64,000 nt of DNA from Nocardia gamkensis NBRC 108242 (GCF_001612985.1 NZ_BDBM01000012.1:48761-112760); one strand, 5' to 3'; positions 54,217 through 63,174 are shown, numbered from the stretch's first letter. Made by a program: numbers and translations. Notes: generated from the sequence alone by a model not told the origin.

Positions 54217-55119
54217 ATGGAGGAGTTCGCGTCCTGGCGGGCGAACGGACGACGCCACACTCATCGCGGCCACCAGATCTTCTGGCGCGACGGAGGCTCA
54301 GGCGCCGACGGGACGCTGGTATGCATCCACGGATTTCCCACCGCCTCGTGGGACTGGCACCGGATCTGGCCCGGTCTGTGCGAACGCTTCGCCCGCGTCA
54401 TCGCCCCCGACATGATCGGTTTCGGCTGGTCGGCCAAACCCCGCCACTACGACTACCGCATCACCGACCAAGCCGACCTCCACGAGAACCTGCTCCGCGA
54501 ACAAGGCATCGGCCGATTCCACATCCTCGCCCACGACTACGGCGACACCGTCGCCCAAGAACTCCTGGCACGCGACGCCGAACGCCGCGCGGCAGGCGAC
54601 GAATCGCTGGTGATCGAATCGGTGTTCCTGCTCAACGGCGGCCTGTTCCCCGAGGCCCACCGCGCGCGGCCGGTGCAGCGACTGCTGGCAGGCCCCCTCG
54701 GCCCGCTCGTCGGCGTCCTGGGCACCGAACGCACCTTCCACCGCAGCCTGGCCACCGTGTTCGGGCCCGACACCAAACCCACCGATATCGAACTGCACCA
54801 ATTCTGGCTGCTGTGGTGCAGCAAACACGGAAAACGCAACGGCCACAAACTCGTTCGCTACATGGCCGAACGCCGCAAACAGCGGCAGCGCTGGGTGGGC
54901 GCACTGCAACAGGCCCAGATCCCGATCCGGCTCGTCGACGGCGTCACCGACCCCGTCTCCGGCGGCCACATGGCACACCGCTACCGCGAGCTCATCACCG
55001 ACCCCGACGTGGTGGAACTGCCCCGAATCGGCCACTACCCACAACTGGAAGCACCGGAACAGACCCTCACGGCCCTGCTGGAATTCCACGCCGACCGAGT
55101 ACACAAGCCCACCGCCTGA
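54217..55119 (+). CDS. Alpha/beta hydrolase, haloalkane-dehalogenase/epoxide-hydrolase-like
   Basis: The 300-residue protein has VCIHGFPTASWDWHRIWPGL (oxyanion hole) and the nucleophile elbow LAHDYGDTVAQEL, where an Asp takes the place of Ser, as in haloalkane dehalogenases and epoxide hydrolases. The catalytic His is in RIGHYPQLEAPE and an acid lies in LVDGVTDPVSGG. It therefore probably forms an alkyl-enzyme ester; substrate unknown. ATG 54217 has AAGGAGG six bases upstream. A perfect hairpin follows the stop. Confidence 0.87.
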   Translation: MEEFASWRANGRRHTHRGHQIFWRDGGSGADGTLVCIHGFPTASWDWHRIWPGLCERFARVIAPDMIGFGWSAKPRHYDYRITDQADLHENLLREQGIGRFHILAHDYGDTVAQELLARDAERRAAGDESLVIESVFLLNGGLFPEAHRARPVQRLLAGPLGPLVGVLGTERTFHRSLATVFGPDTKPTDIELHQFWLLWCSKHGKRNGHKLVRYMAERRKQRQRWVGALQQAQIPIRLVDGVTDPVSGGHMAHRYRELITDPDVVELPRIGHYPQLEAPEQTLTALLEFHADRVHKPTA

Positions 55120-55135
55120 ATCCCTCCGGCGAACC

Positions 55136-55171
55136 GTGTTCCGGACCGGCTGCCAGGCCGGTCCGGAACAC
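55136..55171 (+). terminator. Perfect 15-base hairpin after the hydrolase gene
   Basis: GTGTTCCGGACCGGC pairs with GCCGGTCCGGAACAC around a TGCCAG loop, 16 bases after the stop, followed by TATCG. It is the strongest terminator in the window. Confidence 0.85.
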
Positions 55172-55271
55172 TATCGTGTAGACGACCGTCGAGGATGGGG
55201 CCGCCCCACCCGAAACAGGTTCGCGTGCAAACACTCTCGCGTTCCCACCCGAGCACCGAAGGAGCCGCCCG

Positions 55272-56243
55272 ATGCCCGCCGCCGACCTCCACCTGGACAC
55301 CATCGAACTCGACCGCACCGGGCGAGTACTCACCGCACGCGTCGTCGCACCCCCACTCAACTTCGTCACCCCCGTGGTCGTCCGCGACCTCGACACCCTC
55401 ACCGCCACGGTAGACACCGACGACACCATCGGCGCGGTCGTGCTCACCGGGGGACTACCCGGCCGCTTCCTCACCCACGCCGACCCCGCCGCCCTCGGCG
55501 GCATGATCGACCGGCCACATCCCTTCGTCCCCGCCCGCGCCGCGGCACCGTTCCTGCGCGCCGCCGCGGCCGCGCTCCGCGTCCCCGGCGCGACCGACCT
55601 GGTCGAACGCCACGGCGGCGGCCTCGGCGCGGGCCTGGTCTGGGGCCACCGCTGGAAGCGCACCACCTTGCGGATGAACCGCTCCCGCGTCGCATACCTC
55701 GCCGCCATCAACGGACCCGCCCTCGGCGGCGGCCACGAGATCGCGCTGGCCTGCGACCTGCGTTACGCCGCCGACACCGAGCACGTGCGCCTCGGCCAGA
55801 TCGAGACACTCGCCAACCTCATCCCCGGCGGCGGCGCCACCCAACGCCTCACCCGCCTGCTCGGCGCCGCCAAAGCCATCGAGATCACCCTCGAGGGCAC
55901 ACCCTTCACCGCCCGGGAAGCGCTGCGCCTGGGACTGATCCACCGCCTGCTCCCCGCCGAGGACCTGCTCGCCGAAACCAATGCCACCGCCGCACGGCTG
56001 GCCGCCCGCAACCCGATCGCCATCGCCGAACTCAAACGCGCCGTCTACTTCGGCTCCGACAAATCCCTCTCCCGCGGCCTGGACGCCGAACAAGCCGGAT
56101 TCATCTCCGTCGGCACCACCGCCGCGGCCGCCCGCACCACCAAAGCCTTCTTCGAAGACCTCGACCGTCTCGCCGACACCCCCTTCCTCGCCGACCCGCA
56201 ACCATGGTTGGACGGCACCCGCGTCGACCAGGTGAGCAAGTGA
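55272..56243 (+). CDS. Enoyl-CoA hydratase/isomerase family protein with insertion
   Basis: The 323-residue crotonase has the glycine-rich oxyanion segment NGPALGGGHEIALACDLRYA and LGQIETLANLIPGGGATQRLTRLLG, typical of the family. A 60-residue, Ala/Arg-rich stretch between the first (LTHADPAALGG) and second oxyanion segments is longer than in usual members. The first one lacks the usual Ala-Gly-Ala pattern, so activity needs caution. It has a GAAGGAG site before the ATG and stands alone between two terminators. Confidence 0.85.
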   Translation: MPAADLHLDTIELDRTGRVLTARVVAPPLNFVTPVVVRDLDTLTATVDTDDTIGAVVLTGGLPGRFLTHADPAALGGMIDRPHPFVPARAAAPFLRAAAAALRVPGATDLVERHGGGLGAGLVWGHRWKRTTLRMNRSRVAYLAAINGPALGGGHEIALACDLRYAADTEHVRLGQIETLANLIPGGGATQRLTRLLGAAKAIEITLEGTPFTAREALRLGLIHRLLPAEDLLAETNATAARLAARNPIAIAELKRAVYFGSDKSLSRGLDAEQAGFISVGTTAAAARTTKAFFEDLDRLADTPFLADPQPWLDGTRVDQVSK

Positions 56244-56381
56244 CCGGCCGCGCGGCCGCCGCTCACACCCGCGCGCTGAACCCGGACCGCTACCGGCAGG
56301 GGAGGACGAGACCGACCACGACGCGGTGAACCCATGCGGCGCCTTCGGAGGCCTGCTCCCGCCGTATCGCAACGGCGACAG

Positions 56382-56583
56382 CTATCGGTCGGCGGCGTGC
56401 AGTGGCTTGCGGTGCAGGACCAGCTTGGTGGTGTGCGCCTTGTACGCCTCGGGCGCGTCCTCCCAATCCGCGGTCAGGGTAGTGACCTGCTCGGCGGGGA
56501 AGTACTGCCGGGCAACGAAATCCAGCACTTCGGGCAGGATCGGCTGGGTATTCGAGACGCCGATCTTCAGGGTGGCGTCATTA
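56382..56583 (-). pseudogene. 3' end of a zinc-type alcohol dehydrogenase (decayed)
   Basis: Read on the minus strand from 56583, a 66-codon open frame encodes LKIGVSNTQPILPEVLDF, FPAEQVTTLTADWEDAPEAY and KAHTTKLVLHR, ending in TAG at 56382. This is the C-terminal tail of a medium-chain, zinc-dependent alcohol dehydrogenase that I recognise from memory. No start, cofactor domain or zinc site remains; upstream is directly the promoter of a TetR gene. The rest of the gene has been deleted. Confidence 0.75.
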
Positions 56584-56618
56584 TAATCTGCGGACGCTAC
56601 TATATGACAGCCGTCATA
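56582..56618 (+). promoter_or_regulatory. Promoter and operator of the TetR gene at 56634
   Basis: A TATAAT hexamer at 56582-56587 is the only good -10 in the region. Downstream, TATGAC (56603-56608) and GTCATA (56613-56618) are exact inverted arms with a four-base spacer, just before the ribosome site. This is a classical site for TetR self-control. Confidence 0.6.
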
Positions 56619-56633
56619 GACAAGGAGGTAGCG

Positions 56634-57227
56634 ATGCCGAAATCCCCGGACTCACGCCAAAAGCTCGTGGCCGGAGCGGCCGATATGATCCGGCGACGCG
56701 GCCTCAACGCCACCAGCGTGCGCGAATTGGCCAAGCACGCCCACGCACCGCTGGGATCGACCTACCACTACTTCCCTGGCGGCAAGACCCAACTCGCCAC
56801 CGAAGCGGTCACCTTCGCAGGCGAACTCACCGCGACGCTGCTCGCTCGCGAACTCGAGAACGGACCCCTCCAGGGATTACGCGTCTTCCTACAGATGTGG
56901 CGAAAGCTGGTGGTGGACTCCGACTTCCGAGCCGGATGCCCCGTGCTGGCGGTCGCGATCGAAGACCTCCCCGAAACCGAAGGGGCGCCACACGAAGCAG
57001 CGGCCGCCGCCTTCGGCCGCTGGACCGACCTGCTGACATCCTCGCTGCGCGAACACGGCGCCGACCCCGCCGATGCCGAACTCACCGCCACGCTGATCGT
57101 CACCGCCGTCGAGGGAAGCGTGGCGGTGTGCCGCGCCGAGCGCAGCACGCGAGCGCTGGACCGCATCAGCCGAAAGCTCGAACTGATCGTCCAGGACACG
57201 ATCGCGCGGACGCACGAGGAGAACTGA
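56634..57227 (+). CDS. TetR/AcrR-family regulator
   Basis: The 197-residue protein has a TetR-type helix-turn-helix (MIRRRGLNATSVRELAKHAHAPLGSTYHYFPGGKTQLATEA, residues 16-56) and a C-terminal domain with GCPVLAVAIEDLPET, a segment found in the LmrA/YxaF-like regulators. AAGGAGG stands seven bases before the ATG. It very probably bound the palindrome upstream to control itself and the alcohol dehydrogenase whose remnant faces it; with that gene lost it may be an orphan regulator. Confidence 0.92.
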   Translation: MPKSPDSRQKLVAGAADMIRRRGLNATSVRELAKHAHAPLGSTYHYFPGGKTQLATEAVTFAGELTATLLARELENGPLQGLRVFLQMWRKLVVDSDFRAGCPVLAVAIEDLPETEGAPHEAAAAAFGRWTDLLTSSLREHGADPADAELTATLIVTAVEGSVAVCRAERSTRALDRISRKLELIVQDTIARTHEEN

Positions 57228-57300
57228 TCGCGCCGCGATCCACCAGCATGCGCTAACTCCCTCAACCGCAGCCGGTGCAAAATGGCACGACCCGCACCCC

Positions 57301-59514
57301 TCAAGCAGTAGGCGCGGGCTCACGCTCACTCACGCCGACCTGCTCCCCGGAACCGACCGGCGCCCGCGTCACCGCCACCCAGGTGTTGTTCACCGCCGCC
57401 GTCCCCGAAAACGTGTCCGTCAACGCCGGATCGTGCAGCAGGTTCACATTCGCCCCCGGCAACGACGCCGCCACCGTCCACCCGACACCCGGCTCCTGAT
57501 GCCCCCACCCATGCGGAATCGCCACCGTCCCGACCCGGATATCATCACTGACCTCCACCGGCACCACGATCGACCCGGTCCGCGAACGCACCGTCACCGG
57601 CTCACCGTCCCGCAACCCCCGCGCCGCGGCGTCCTGCGGATGCATCAGCGCCGTACAGCGATCCCGCCCCTTCACCATCGAAGGCACATTGTGCAACCAC
57701 GAATTGTTGCTGCGCAGATGACGCCGCCCGATCAACTTCAAGTCATAGCCGTCCACCGGCACGGTCACCGCATTCCCGCGCTGCGCGTCCGCCAGGACCT
57801 CACGCGCCGCCGCCACGAAATCCTCCGGCGCCACCTGCACCTTCCGATCCTTCGTCCCCAGCAACGACCGCAACCTCGGCCGCAACGGCCCCAAATCGAT
57901 CCCACCCACCGCCGCACGAGCCTTACCCACGGTCAACCCCTTGCGGCCCCGCCGCAACACCCCGTACGGCCCCGCCGCGATCCCGAGCGCAGCGATCCGC
58001 ACCGGACTCACCCGATCGAACAACCCGTTGAGCACCCGCGCGGTGAACCGACGAGCAGGCAGCGGCACCACCTCGGTGACCAGCCGCGCCATGATCTGCC
58101 AATCCTCCAGCCCATCGGCAGGCGGCTCGAACACCCGCGCGTCGAAACGCAAGTTGTTGCGCACACTGAACACCGGGAACAGGATGTTGACGTCCTCCCG
58201 CTCCAACGGCGAGATCGGCGGCAGGATGATGTCCGCGTGCCGCGTCGTCTCCGTGATGTACATGTCCACGGCCACATAGAAATCCAGCGAGTCCAGCGCC
58301 GCCCCCAGCCGGCCGCGCTGCGGCGTCGACAACACCGGATTGCCCGCATACGTGATCATCGCGCGGATCCGGCCCGGCCCATCGGTCAGCATCTCCTCCG
58401 CCAGCGCCGCCACCGGCAACTCCGAACGAAACGACTTGTAGGTCCCGGAACTATCCGTCCACGCCCCGTACCCCACCGGCAGATACTTCGCATACCGCGC
58501 CGCATCGATCGGCGGCGTCGCGAACATCTGACCGCCCGCCCGATCCAGATTGCCCGTCACCGCGTTGATCGTGTTCACCAACCAATGCGTCAGCGTGCCG
58601 GTCACCTGCTGACACACCCCGATTCGCGCGTACAGCACCGCCGAGGACGCCGCCGCGTGCTCCCGGGCCAACCCGCGAATCGTCTCCGCATCCACCCCCG
58701 CGTACACCGCCATCTGCTCCGGAGACGCCTCGGCCACCAGCGCGCACAACCGCTCCCAGCCTGTGCTCGACGCCCGGATCGCCTTCTCGTCGCACAGATC
58801 CTCGGCGACCAGCACATGCAACATCGCCAGCAGCAGATACACATCCCCGCCCGGCGCCACCGCGACGTGCTGATCGGCCAGCCGCGCCGTCTCGGTCCGC
58901 CGCGGGTCGATCACCACGACCTTCCCACCACGCCGCCGCACATCCCGAATCCGCTGCTTCGCATTCGGCATCGTGGTCACCGAACCGTTCGACACCGCCG
59001 GATTCGCACCCAGAATCACCAGCCGATCGGTGCGATCGATGTCGGTCACCGGCATCAGCACATTCGAGCCGAACATCCGCCACGCGACGAACTCCTGCGG
59101 GAACTGATCGATCGACGAGGCAGAGAAGAAATTCCGCGTCATCAGCAACGTCCGCAGCAGCACCGCATACAACACCGACGAACTATGGGCCGCCGGATTG
59201 CCGAGATACATGCCGACCGCACTGTTCCCGTGCTCGCGCCGCACCTGCCGCAACCGCTGCCCGATCTCGCGGAACGCCTCGTCCCAGCCGATCGGCTCGA
59301 ACGACGAACCCACCCGCCGCACCGGCGTACGCAACCGATCCGGGTCATGGTGCAACCCGCCCATCGCCGTCGCCTTCGGGCAGATGTACCCCTTCGACAG
59401 CACGTCCTCGGGATTACCCTCGATCCGCGTCACCTGGTCATCGGAGACTGTGACGAGAATTCCGCAGTGCGCCTCACACAACGTGCACTGCCGGGCGATG
59501 GTGGTAGCACTCAT
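57301..59514 (-). CDS. Molybdopterin-dependent oxidoreductase (formate dehydrogenase/nitrate reductase-like)
   Basis: The 737-residue protein is a DMSO-reductase-family enzyme. The N-terminal 4Fe-4S motif is CTLCEAHCGILV with the last ligand in GYICPKA; the molybdopterin-binding parts include VILGANPAVSNGS, VVVIDPRRTETA and, at the C-terminus, LMHPQDAAARGLRDGEPVTV (cofactor-binding barrel). No twin-arginine signal is present, so it is cytosolic. Substrate is unknown; no electron-transfer or chaperone gene is adjacent. ATG 59514 was chosen as just before the Cys cluster. Confidence 0.9.
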   Translation of the reverse strand: MSATTIARQCTLCEAHCGILVTVSDDQVTRIEGNPEDVLSKGYICPKATAMGGLHHDPDRLRTPVRRVGSSFEPIGWDEAFREIGQRLRQVRREHGNSAVGMYLGNPAAHSSSVLYAVLLRTLLMTRNFFSASSIDQFPQEFVAWRMFGSNVLMPVTDIDRTDRLVILGANPAVSNGSVTTMPNAKQRIRDVRRRGGKVVVIDPRRTETARLADQHVAVAPGGDVYLLLAMLHVLVAEDLCDEKAIRASSTGWERLCALVAEASPEQMAVYAGVDAETIRGLAREHAAASSAVLYARIGVCQQVTGTLTHWLVNTINAVTGNLDRAGGQMFATPPIDAARYAKYLPVGYGAWTDSSGTYKSFRSELPVAALAEEMLTDGPGRIRAMITYAGNPVLSTPQRGRLGAALDSLDFYVAVDMYITETTRHADIILPPISPLEREDVNILFPVFSVRNNLRFDARVFEPPADGLEDWQIMARLVTEVVPLPARRFTARVLNGLFDRVSPVRIAALGIAAGPYGVLRRGRKGLTVGKARAAVGGIDLGPLRPRLRSLLGTKDRKVQVAPEDFVAAAREVLADAQRGNAVTVPVDGYDLKLIGRRHLRSNNSWLHNVPSMVKGRDRCTALMHPQDAAARGLRDGEPVTVRSRTGSIVVPVEVSDDIRVGTVAIPHGWGHQEPGVGWTVAASLPGANVNLLHDPALTDTFSGTAAVNNTWVAVTRAPVGSGEQVGVSEREPAPTA

Positions 59515-59894
59515 GTTCCACAGGCTAACCGGGTACACCACATTCCGTACAGGGCTGTACGTAAGATTGACGCGGGTACACCCGCGACCGCTGCGCGCGC
59601 GATCCGGGGCTGCGCTGACATCGCCGGGCGCACACCATACTTTCACCGCCACACAAACCATTTCGGACGTCTACAGACCTCATGATCACGCCGTCCGGTC
59701 GGCCGACGACCTCTCGGCTCCGAGCTGAGCGATCAGGGTGAGCATCCGAGACGATTCGCGCCGCCGCGACTCAGCTCCAGGACACCGACGACGACGCGGC
59801 CACCGAGAGTCATGGCGGGGGGTAAACCCAGCCCTTAACCGTCACCGTGACGATTAGGGCTGAATTTCAAGGGGAGATCGGCAGGGGAGACGAG
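59515..59894. other. Intergenic stretch with promoter and palindrome
   Basis: The left half must hold the molybdopterin-enzyme promoter; no gene is seen in it. The right half carries a palindrome at 59840-59852 (separate entry). No ORF has a convincing start. Confidence 0.5.
59840..59852. promoter_or_regulatory. Palindrome CGTCACCGTGACG downstream of the YczE-like gene
   Basis: Six-base arms pair around a single C; flanks TAAC and ATTA extend the symmetry. A near copy (CGTCACTGTGACG) lies at 60647-60659 on the other side of the same gene. The pair is probably a regulator's binding site. Confidence 0.6.
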
Positions 59895-60536
59895 CTACGC
59901 CGTCGGTACCCCGGCGACTTCACGGGCGGCAGGCGCCGGCCTCGTCGCCGCGAATCCCGGCAGGAATCGGTTCACCACGGGAATCATCAGGTGAATCAGC
60001 GGGCCGATCCCGAAGGCGTACACCAGCGTTCCGATGCCGACGCTGCCGCCGAGAACGAACCCCGTCGTCAGCACGGACACCTCGATCGCCGTGCGCACCA
60101 CCCACACCGATCGCCCGGTTCGCCGCACCAGTCCAGTCATCAGTCCATCACGCGGTCCCGGACCCATGCCCGCGCCGATGTACAACACACTCGCCACCGC
60201 GTTGAGCACGACGGCGGCCCCCATGGCGCCGACCCGCACCGCGAGCAGATCCCACGACGGCAGCCACGCGAGCCCGGCATCGACCGACACGGCGATCACC
60301 ACCACATTGCTCACCGTGCCCAAGCCGGGCATCTGCCGCAGCGGAATCCAGGCCAACAGCACCGCGACACCGGTAACCGCCGTGACAGCACCGAAACTGA
60401 TCGGCACCTGCCGCGCCACGCCTTGATGGAACACATCCCACGGATCCAGTCCGAGCCCCGCCCGGACCATGACGGCCATCGAGAACCCGTACAACCACAA
60501 CCCGACATACAACGCGATCAACCGACGAACCAGCAC
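59895..60536 (-). CDS. YczE-like integral-membrane protein
   Basis: The 213-residue protein has about five or six hydrophobic segments with the family pattern MVRAGLGLDPWDVFHQGVAR, LRQMPGLGTVSNVVVIA and GMGPGPRDGLMTGLVRRTG. YczE-type proteins are unassigned membrane proteins, sometimes next to transport regulators. GTG 60536 gives the family's usual N-terminus; an in-frame TTG at 60578 would add 14 residues. It is flanked on both sides by copies of a palindrome, suggesting regulation by a factor outside the window. Confidence 0.78.
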   Translation of the reverse strand: MLVRRLIALYVGLWLYGFSMAVMVRAGLGLDPWDVFHQGVARQVPISFGAVTAVTGVAVLLAWIPLRQMPGLGTVSNVVVIAVSVDAGLAWLPSWDLLAVRVGAMGAAVVLNAVASVLYIGAGMGPGPRDGLMTGLVRRTGRSVWVVRTAIEVSVLTTGFVLGGSVGIGTLVYAFGIGPLIHLMIPVVNRFLPGFAATRPAPAAREVAGVPTA

Positions 60537-60646
60537 CGACTCAGCCTGCCCGCAACTGGACACCACAACCAGAGCCAATCACCGATCACTGGACCTCGAA
60601 ACAACAACCACCGAAGTCAACCGTCACTCCGGAGCAGCCCCCAATT

Positions 60647-60659
60647 CGTCACTGTGACG
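60647..60659. promoter_or_regulatory. Palindrome CGTCACTGTGACG upstream of the YczE-like gene
   Basis: Six-base arms around T, 111 bases upstream of the YczE-like start, differing from the copy at 59840 only in the central base. GTTTA on the right and AATT on the left continue weak symmetry. Confidence 0.6.
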
Positions 60660-60708
60660 TTTATATGCAACTGGGATATAGACCAGGGGAGCCCACTCTA
60701 GGGAAAAC

Positions 60709-60739
60709 CCAAGAATCACCAACCGAGCCAAGAATCACC
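60709..60739. repeat. Two direct copies of CCAAGAATCACC
   Basis: The 12-base word occurs at 60709-60720 and 60728-60739 with a seven-base spacer; copy starts are 19 bases apart (nearly two helical turns). It may be a regulator site or a replication slip. Confidence 0.5.
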
Positions 60740-60984
60740 GGAAAATTTCCACCAAGCGGACAAACGCGCCAAGAGGGTTCGACCGCCCGGCATCGAACAC
60801 CGCCCACCCGAGAGCCCGTAGTCGATCCGACAGCGCCGCGCGGGCAGCGAATGACATACAGCGGCAACGACGTACCGCGGTAAGCAGCTCCTACGACCCG
60901 CGCCGAAATTGCGCCGATAATCAACATTATGTCAACTAGCGCTTCCCCTGGCACCTTCGGACCCTTCCCTTACCCGAGCGACCC

Positions 60985-61620
60985 CTACGGCTCGACAGTC
61001 AGATGAGACGTATCGGCGAGGCTGAGCACCGCGCGGTTGCGCCAGTAATCGTCGTGCCGCAGATGCGTGATCGCGCCGGGTGCGGTCGAGAACGAGACGA
61101 AGCCGACCGCCTCGACCGGCACCATCATCCACGTGGTGAGGACGAATGTCAGTGCGTAACCGTGCGTGACGACGATGTGGTCATGGTCCGTGTCGGTCAT
61201 CAACTCACGCACACACGCCTCCACACGGGTCGCGACCTCACGCCGCGTCTCCGCCCCAGCGATAGGACCGCGATGGTCGAGCCGATCATGATCCGGCGCG
61301 GGGATCTGGCGCTGCGCGAGCCATGTGTTCGGTCGACCGCCCGCCTCCCCGAAGCTGATCTCCCGCAGCCGCTGATCCGCCGTAACCGGAACGCCGAGCG
61401 CGGCCGCCAGAATCTGCGCGGTCTCGGTGCACCGAGCCAGATCCGACGTCGAGATCCGCACCGGCCGAATCGCTCCGTCACGCCGCCGCACCAACTCCGC
61501 TGCCACAAGGTGGGCGTCGCGCCGGCCGCGCGCCGTCAACCCCGAGTCGTACCATCCGCCGACCAGATCATGTTCGGTGTGCTCCGCGTGCGGATGACTC
61601 ACGACGTACAGGTCCTGCAT
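60985..61620 (-). CDS. Histidine-phosphatase-fold protein with altered RHG motif
   Basis: The 211-residue protein reads LYVVSHPHAEHTEHDLVGGWYDSGLTARG at the start, where the usual RHG of phosphoglycerate-mutase-like enzymes is SHP: the phospho-acceptor His is kept but the Arg is Ser. STSDLARCTETAQILAAALG and the second His in VVTHGYALTFVL are typical. A distinct subgroup with THPEA-like openings is known to me from memory. ATG 61620 is preceded by GGGGGAG. Its neighbour upstream is a MetE-like gene on the same strand. Confidence 0.8.
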   Translation of the reverse strand: MQDLYVVSHPHAEHTEHDLVGGWYDSGLTARGRRDAHLVAAELVRRRDGAIRPVRISTSDLARCTETAQILAAALGVPVTADQRLREISFGEAGGRPNTWLAQRQIPAPDHDRLDHRGPIAGAETRREVATRVEACVRELMTDTDHDHIVVTHGYALTFVLTTWMMVPVEAVGFVSFSTAPGAITHLRHDDYWRNRAVLSLADTSHLTVEP

Positions 61621-61754
61621 GCAACTCCCCCTGATTCGATATCGCGCGCCCAGGCCCTTGCCGACCCACTGTATTGCGGTCGGACCGCATCTCGGATGCC
61701 GGTCTCGGCGCCGGACCCAACCCCGAACGTGGTCCGGCGCCGAGGTCTTCGAGC

Positions 61755-62789
61755 TCAGGCCAAGATCTCCGCCAGTTCCGCGTGCAGATCGAACAAAGCG
61801 GGAATCTGATCCGCCGGACGGCGTCCCATACCGCACTCGGTGGCGATGCCGAACGCGGCGACCGCGGAACGGGCGGCTTCGATGCGCTCCAGCGCCCCCG
61901 CACGGCCGTCGGTGGCGTGCACCAAGCCCAGGTACAGGTCGGTTTCGGGTGCAAGGACGAGGTCGGCGAGTGGCTTGAAATAGTCGGTGTCGGTACGTGA
62001 ACGTGGAACCGGCAGGTGGAGCCAGTTGACCGGCCGGTCCAGCCCGGCCACGATCCGGGCGGCGACCGCCGCAAGCCGGCTGGTGTCGGTGGGCTCCGCG
62101 AAATGACGGTGACCGAAATCGCCGTAGCAGAGGTGGTAGCCGAGCTCGACCGCTTCGGGCACCGCGGCACCCAGCCGGACGAGCCGCTGCCCCACTTCGT
62201 CGAGCTGCGTCCGGTAGTCCGACCCGAACCACGAAGGGAAGATCCCCTCGAAGATGGCGAACTCGACCGCGGCATCCCATTGCACCGCGAGGTCTTCGGC
62301 CGGGATCGCGGCGACGATGGCGGCGAGTTCGTCGAGCAGACGCGCCTCGTATCTGCGTTCCAACTCCCCCTGCGGTCCCGCGACGAATGCCCCGATCACC
62401 GCGATAGGGGTCGGCAAACTCACCTGGAAGCGGACGCCCGCCGGGATCGTCCCGTCCTCGCGCAACTGCCGGAACACCTGCCAGGATTCCAGGGCCGCCT
62501 CCGCGTAGCCCAGCGGACCGAAGTCGATCGACGCCGCGTCCACGCCGGGCTTGGGCTGCACCCGTTCGCTCGGCCCGTACTCCGGGCTCGGCGGCGGAAC
62601 GGTTTCCAGGTCGGGATGCGCCTGCATCTTCGGCAGCTGCCACACCACCCAGTTGTCCCGGATCCCGGTCTCACCATCCGGGATGCGTTTCAAATGCGGC
62701 CCGATCCGCCGCGCCGCTTCAGAAAAGACCGTCCGCGCGTCCGTCAACGGGACACTGCCGCACAGATGAACTCCGCGCCCCTCACCCAC
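61755..62789 (-). CDS. MetE C-terminal-like (cobalamin-independent methionine synthase superfamily) protein
   Basis: The 344-residue protein has a TIM-barrel layout like the MetE/UROD superfamily: RIPDGETGIRDNWVVWQL, AIPAEDLAVQWDAAVEF, GYHLCYGDFGHRHFAEP (His-x-Cys, a zinc-ligand type motif), LHLPVPRSRTDTDYFKPL and ATECGMGRRP supplying a further Cys. MetE uses zinc to activate a thiol; a methyl or C1 transfer with another acceptor is likely here, since the folate-binding N-terminal half of MetE is absent. GTG 62789 has AGGAGG five bases upstream. It is 134 bases upstream of the phosphatase gene, perhaps cotranscribed. Confidence 0.75.
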   Translation of the reverse strand: MGEGRGVHLCGSVPLTDARTVFSEAARRIGPHLKRIPDGETGIRDNWVVWQLPKMQAHPDLETVPPPSPEYGPSERVQPKPGVDAASIDFGPLGYAEAALESWQVFRQLREDGTIPAGVRFQVSLPTPIAVIGAFVAGPQGELERRYEARLLDELAAIVAAIPAEDLAVQWDAAVEFAIFEGIFPSWFGSDYRTQLDEVGQRLVRLGAAVPEAVELGYHLCYGDFGHRHFAEPTDTSRLAAVAARIVAGLDRPVNWLHLPVPRSRTDTDYFKPLADLVLAPETDLYLGLVHATDGRAGALERIEAARSAVAAFGIATECGMGRRPADQIPALFDLHAELAEILA

Positions 62790-63174
62790 CGCAACCTCCT
62801 ACACATGGCCTACCGCTGATCGAGCCGACCTGCTCGAAACCAGACATTTGCCACATCGATCCCCGAAACTCGGAGCCGGAGCGGGCAATCGACCAGGTCG
62901 TACTACGCGATGCAGCGTAGGCCCGCACTGATGGCCCAGATCCCCAGTTCTGGGAAACAACCGGCGATCGGTTCACTGGCGGGACACCGGCGAGGCGACT
63001 CCCCTGTCCCCCGGCCGAACCGAATCGTTCAGGGCGCTTGCCGAACATGCTGTCGGGCAACAAGAATCACGACATGACGGTCGAACCTCCGGCGGTCACC
63101 GCTGTACGCCATTCGCCGACCCCGGCATTCACGGGCCGCTCAGGAGGTTGTGCCACATCTGCGAACTACTCATC
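62790..63174. other. Intergenic stretch of about 385 bases
   Basis: It lies between divergent genes and must carry promoters for the MetE-like operon and the kinase. A minus-strand frame at 62782-63063 has no ribosome site and no family. An AGGAGG at 63142 is too far (27 bases) from the kinase ATG to be its site. Confidence 0.45.

Larger units (their letters stand above)
60537..60984. other. AT-richer intergenic stretch of about 450 bases
   Basis: It holds the promoter of the YczE-like gene, the palindrome at 60647-60659, and two copies of a 12-base word at 60709-60739. Short frames (for example 60665-60883) lack ribosome sites and domains. No RNA gene was recognised. Confidence 0.45.

Noticed and set aside
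57433..59685. A 750-codon open frame on the plus strand
   Set aside because: It is the mirror of the molybdopterin enzyme; its composition is dominated by His, Arg, Pro and Gln as expected for antisense of a high-GC gene, and no domain is visible.
60665..60883. A 72-codon plus-strand frame upstream of the histidine phosphatase region
   Set aside because: No ribosome site, polar low-complexity composition, and it runs across the direct repeats.
62782..63063. A 93-codon minus-strand frame upstream of the MetE-like gene
   Set aside because: No ribosome site and no domain; it overlaps the start of the MetE-like gene in another frame.
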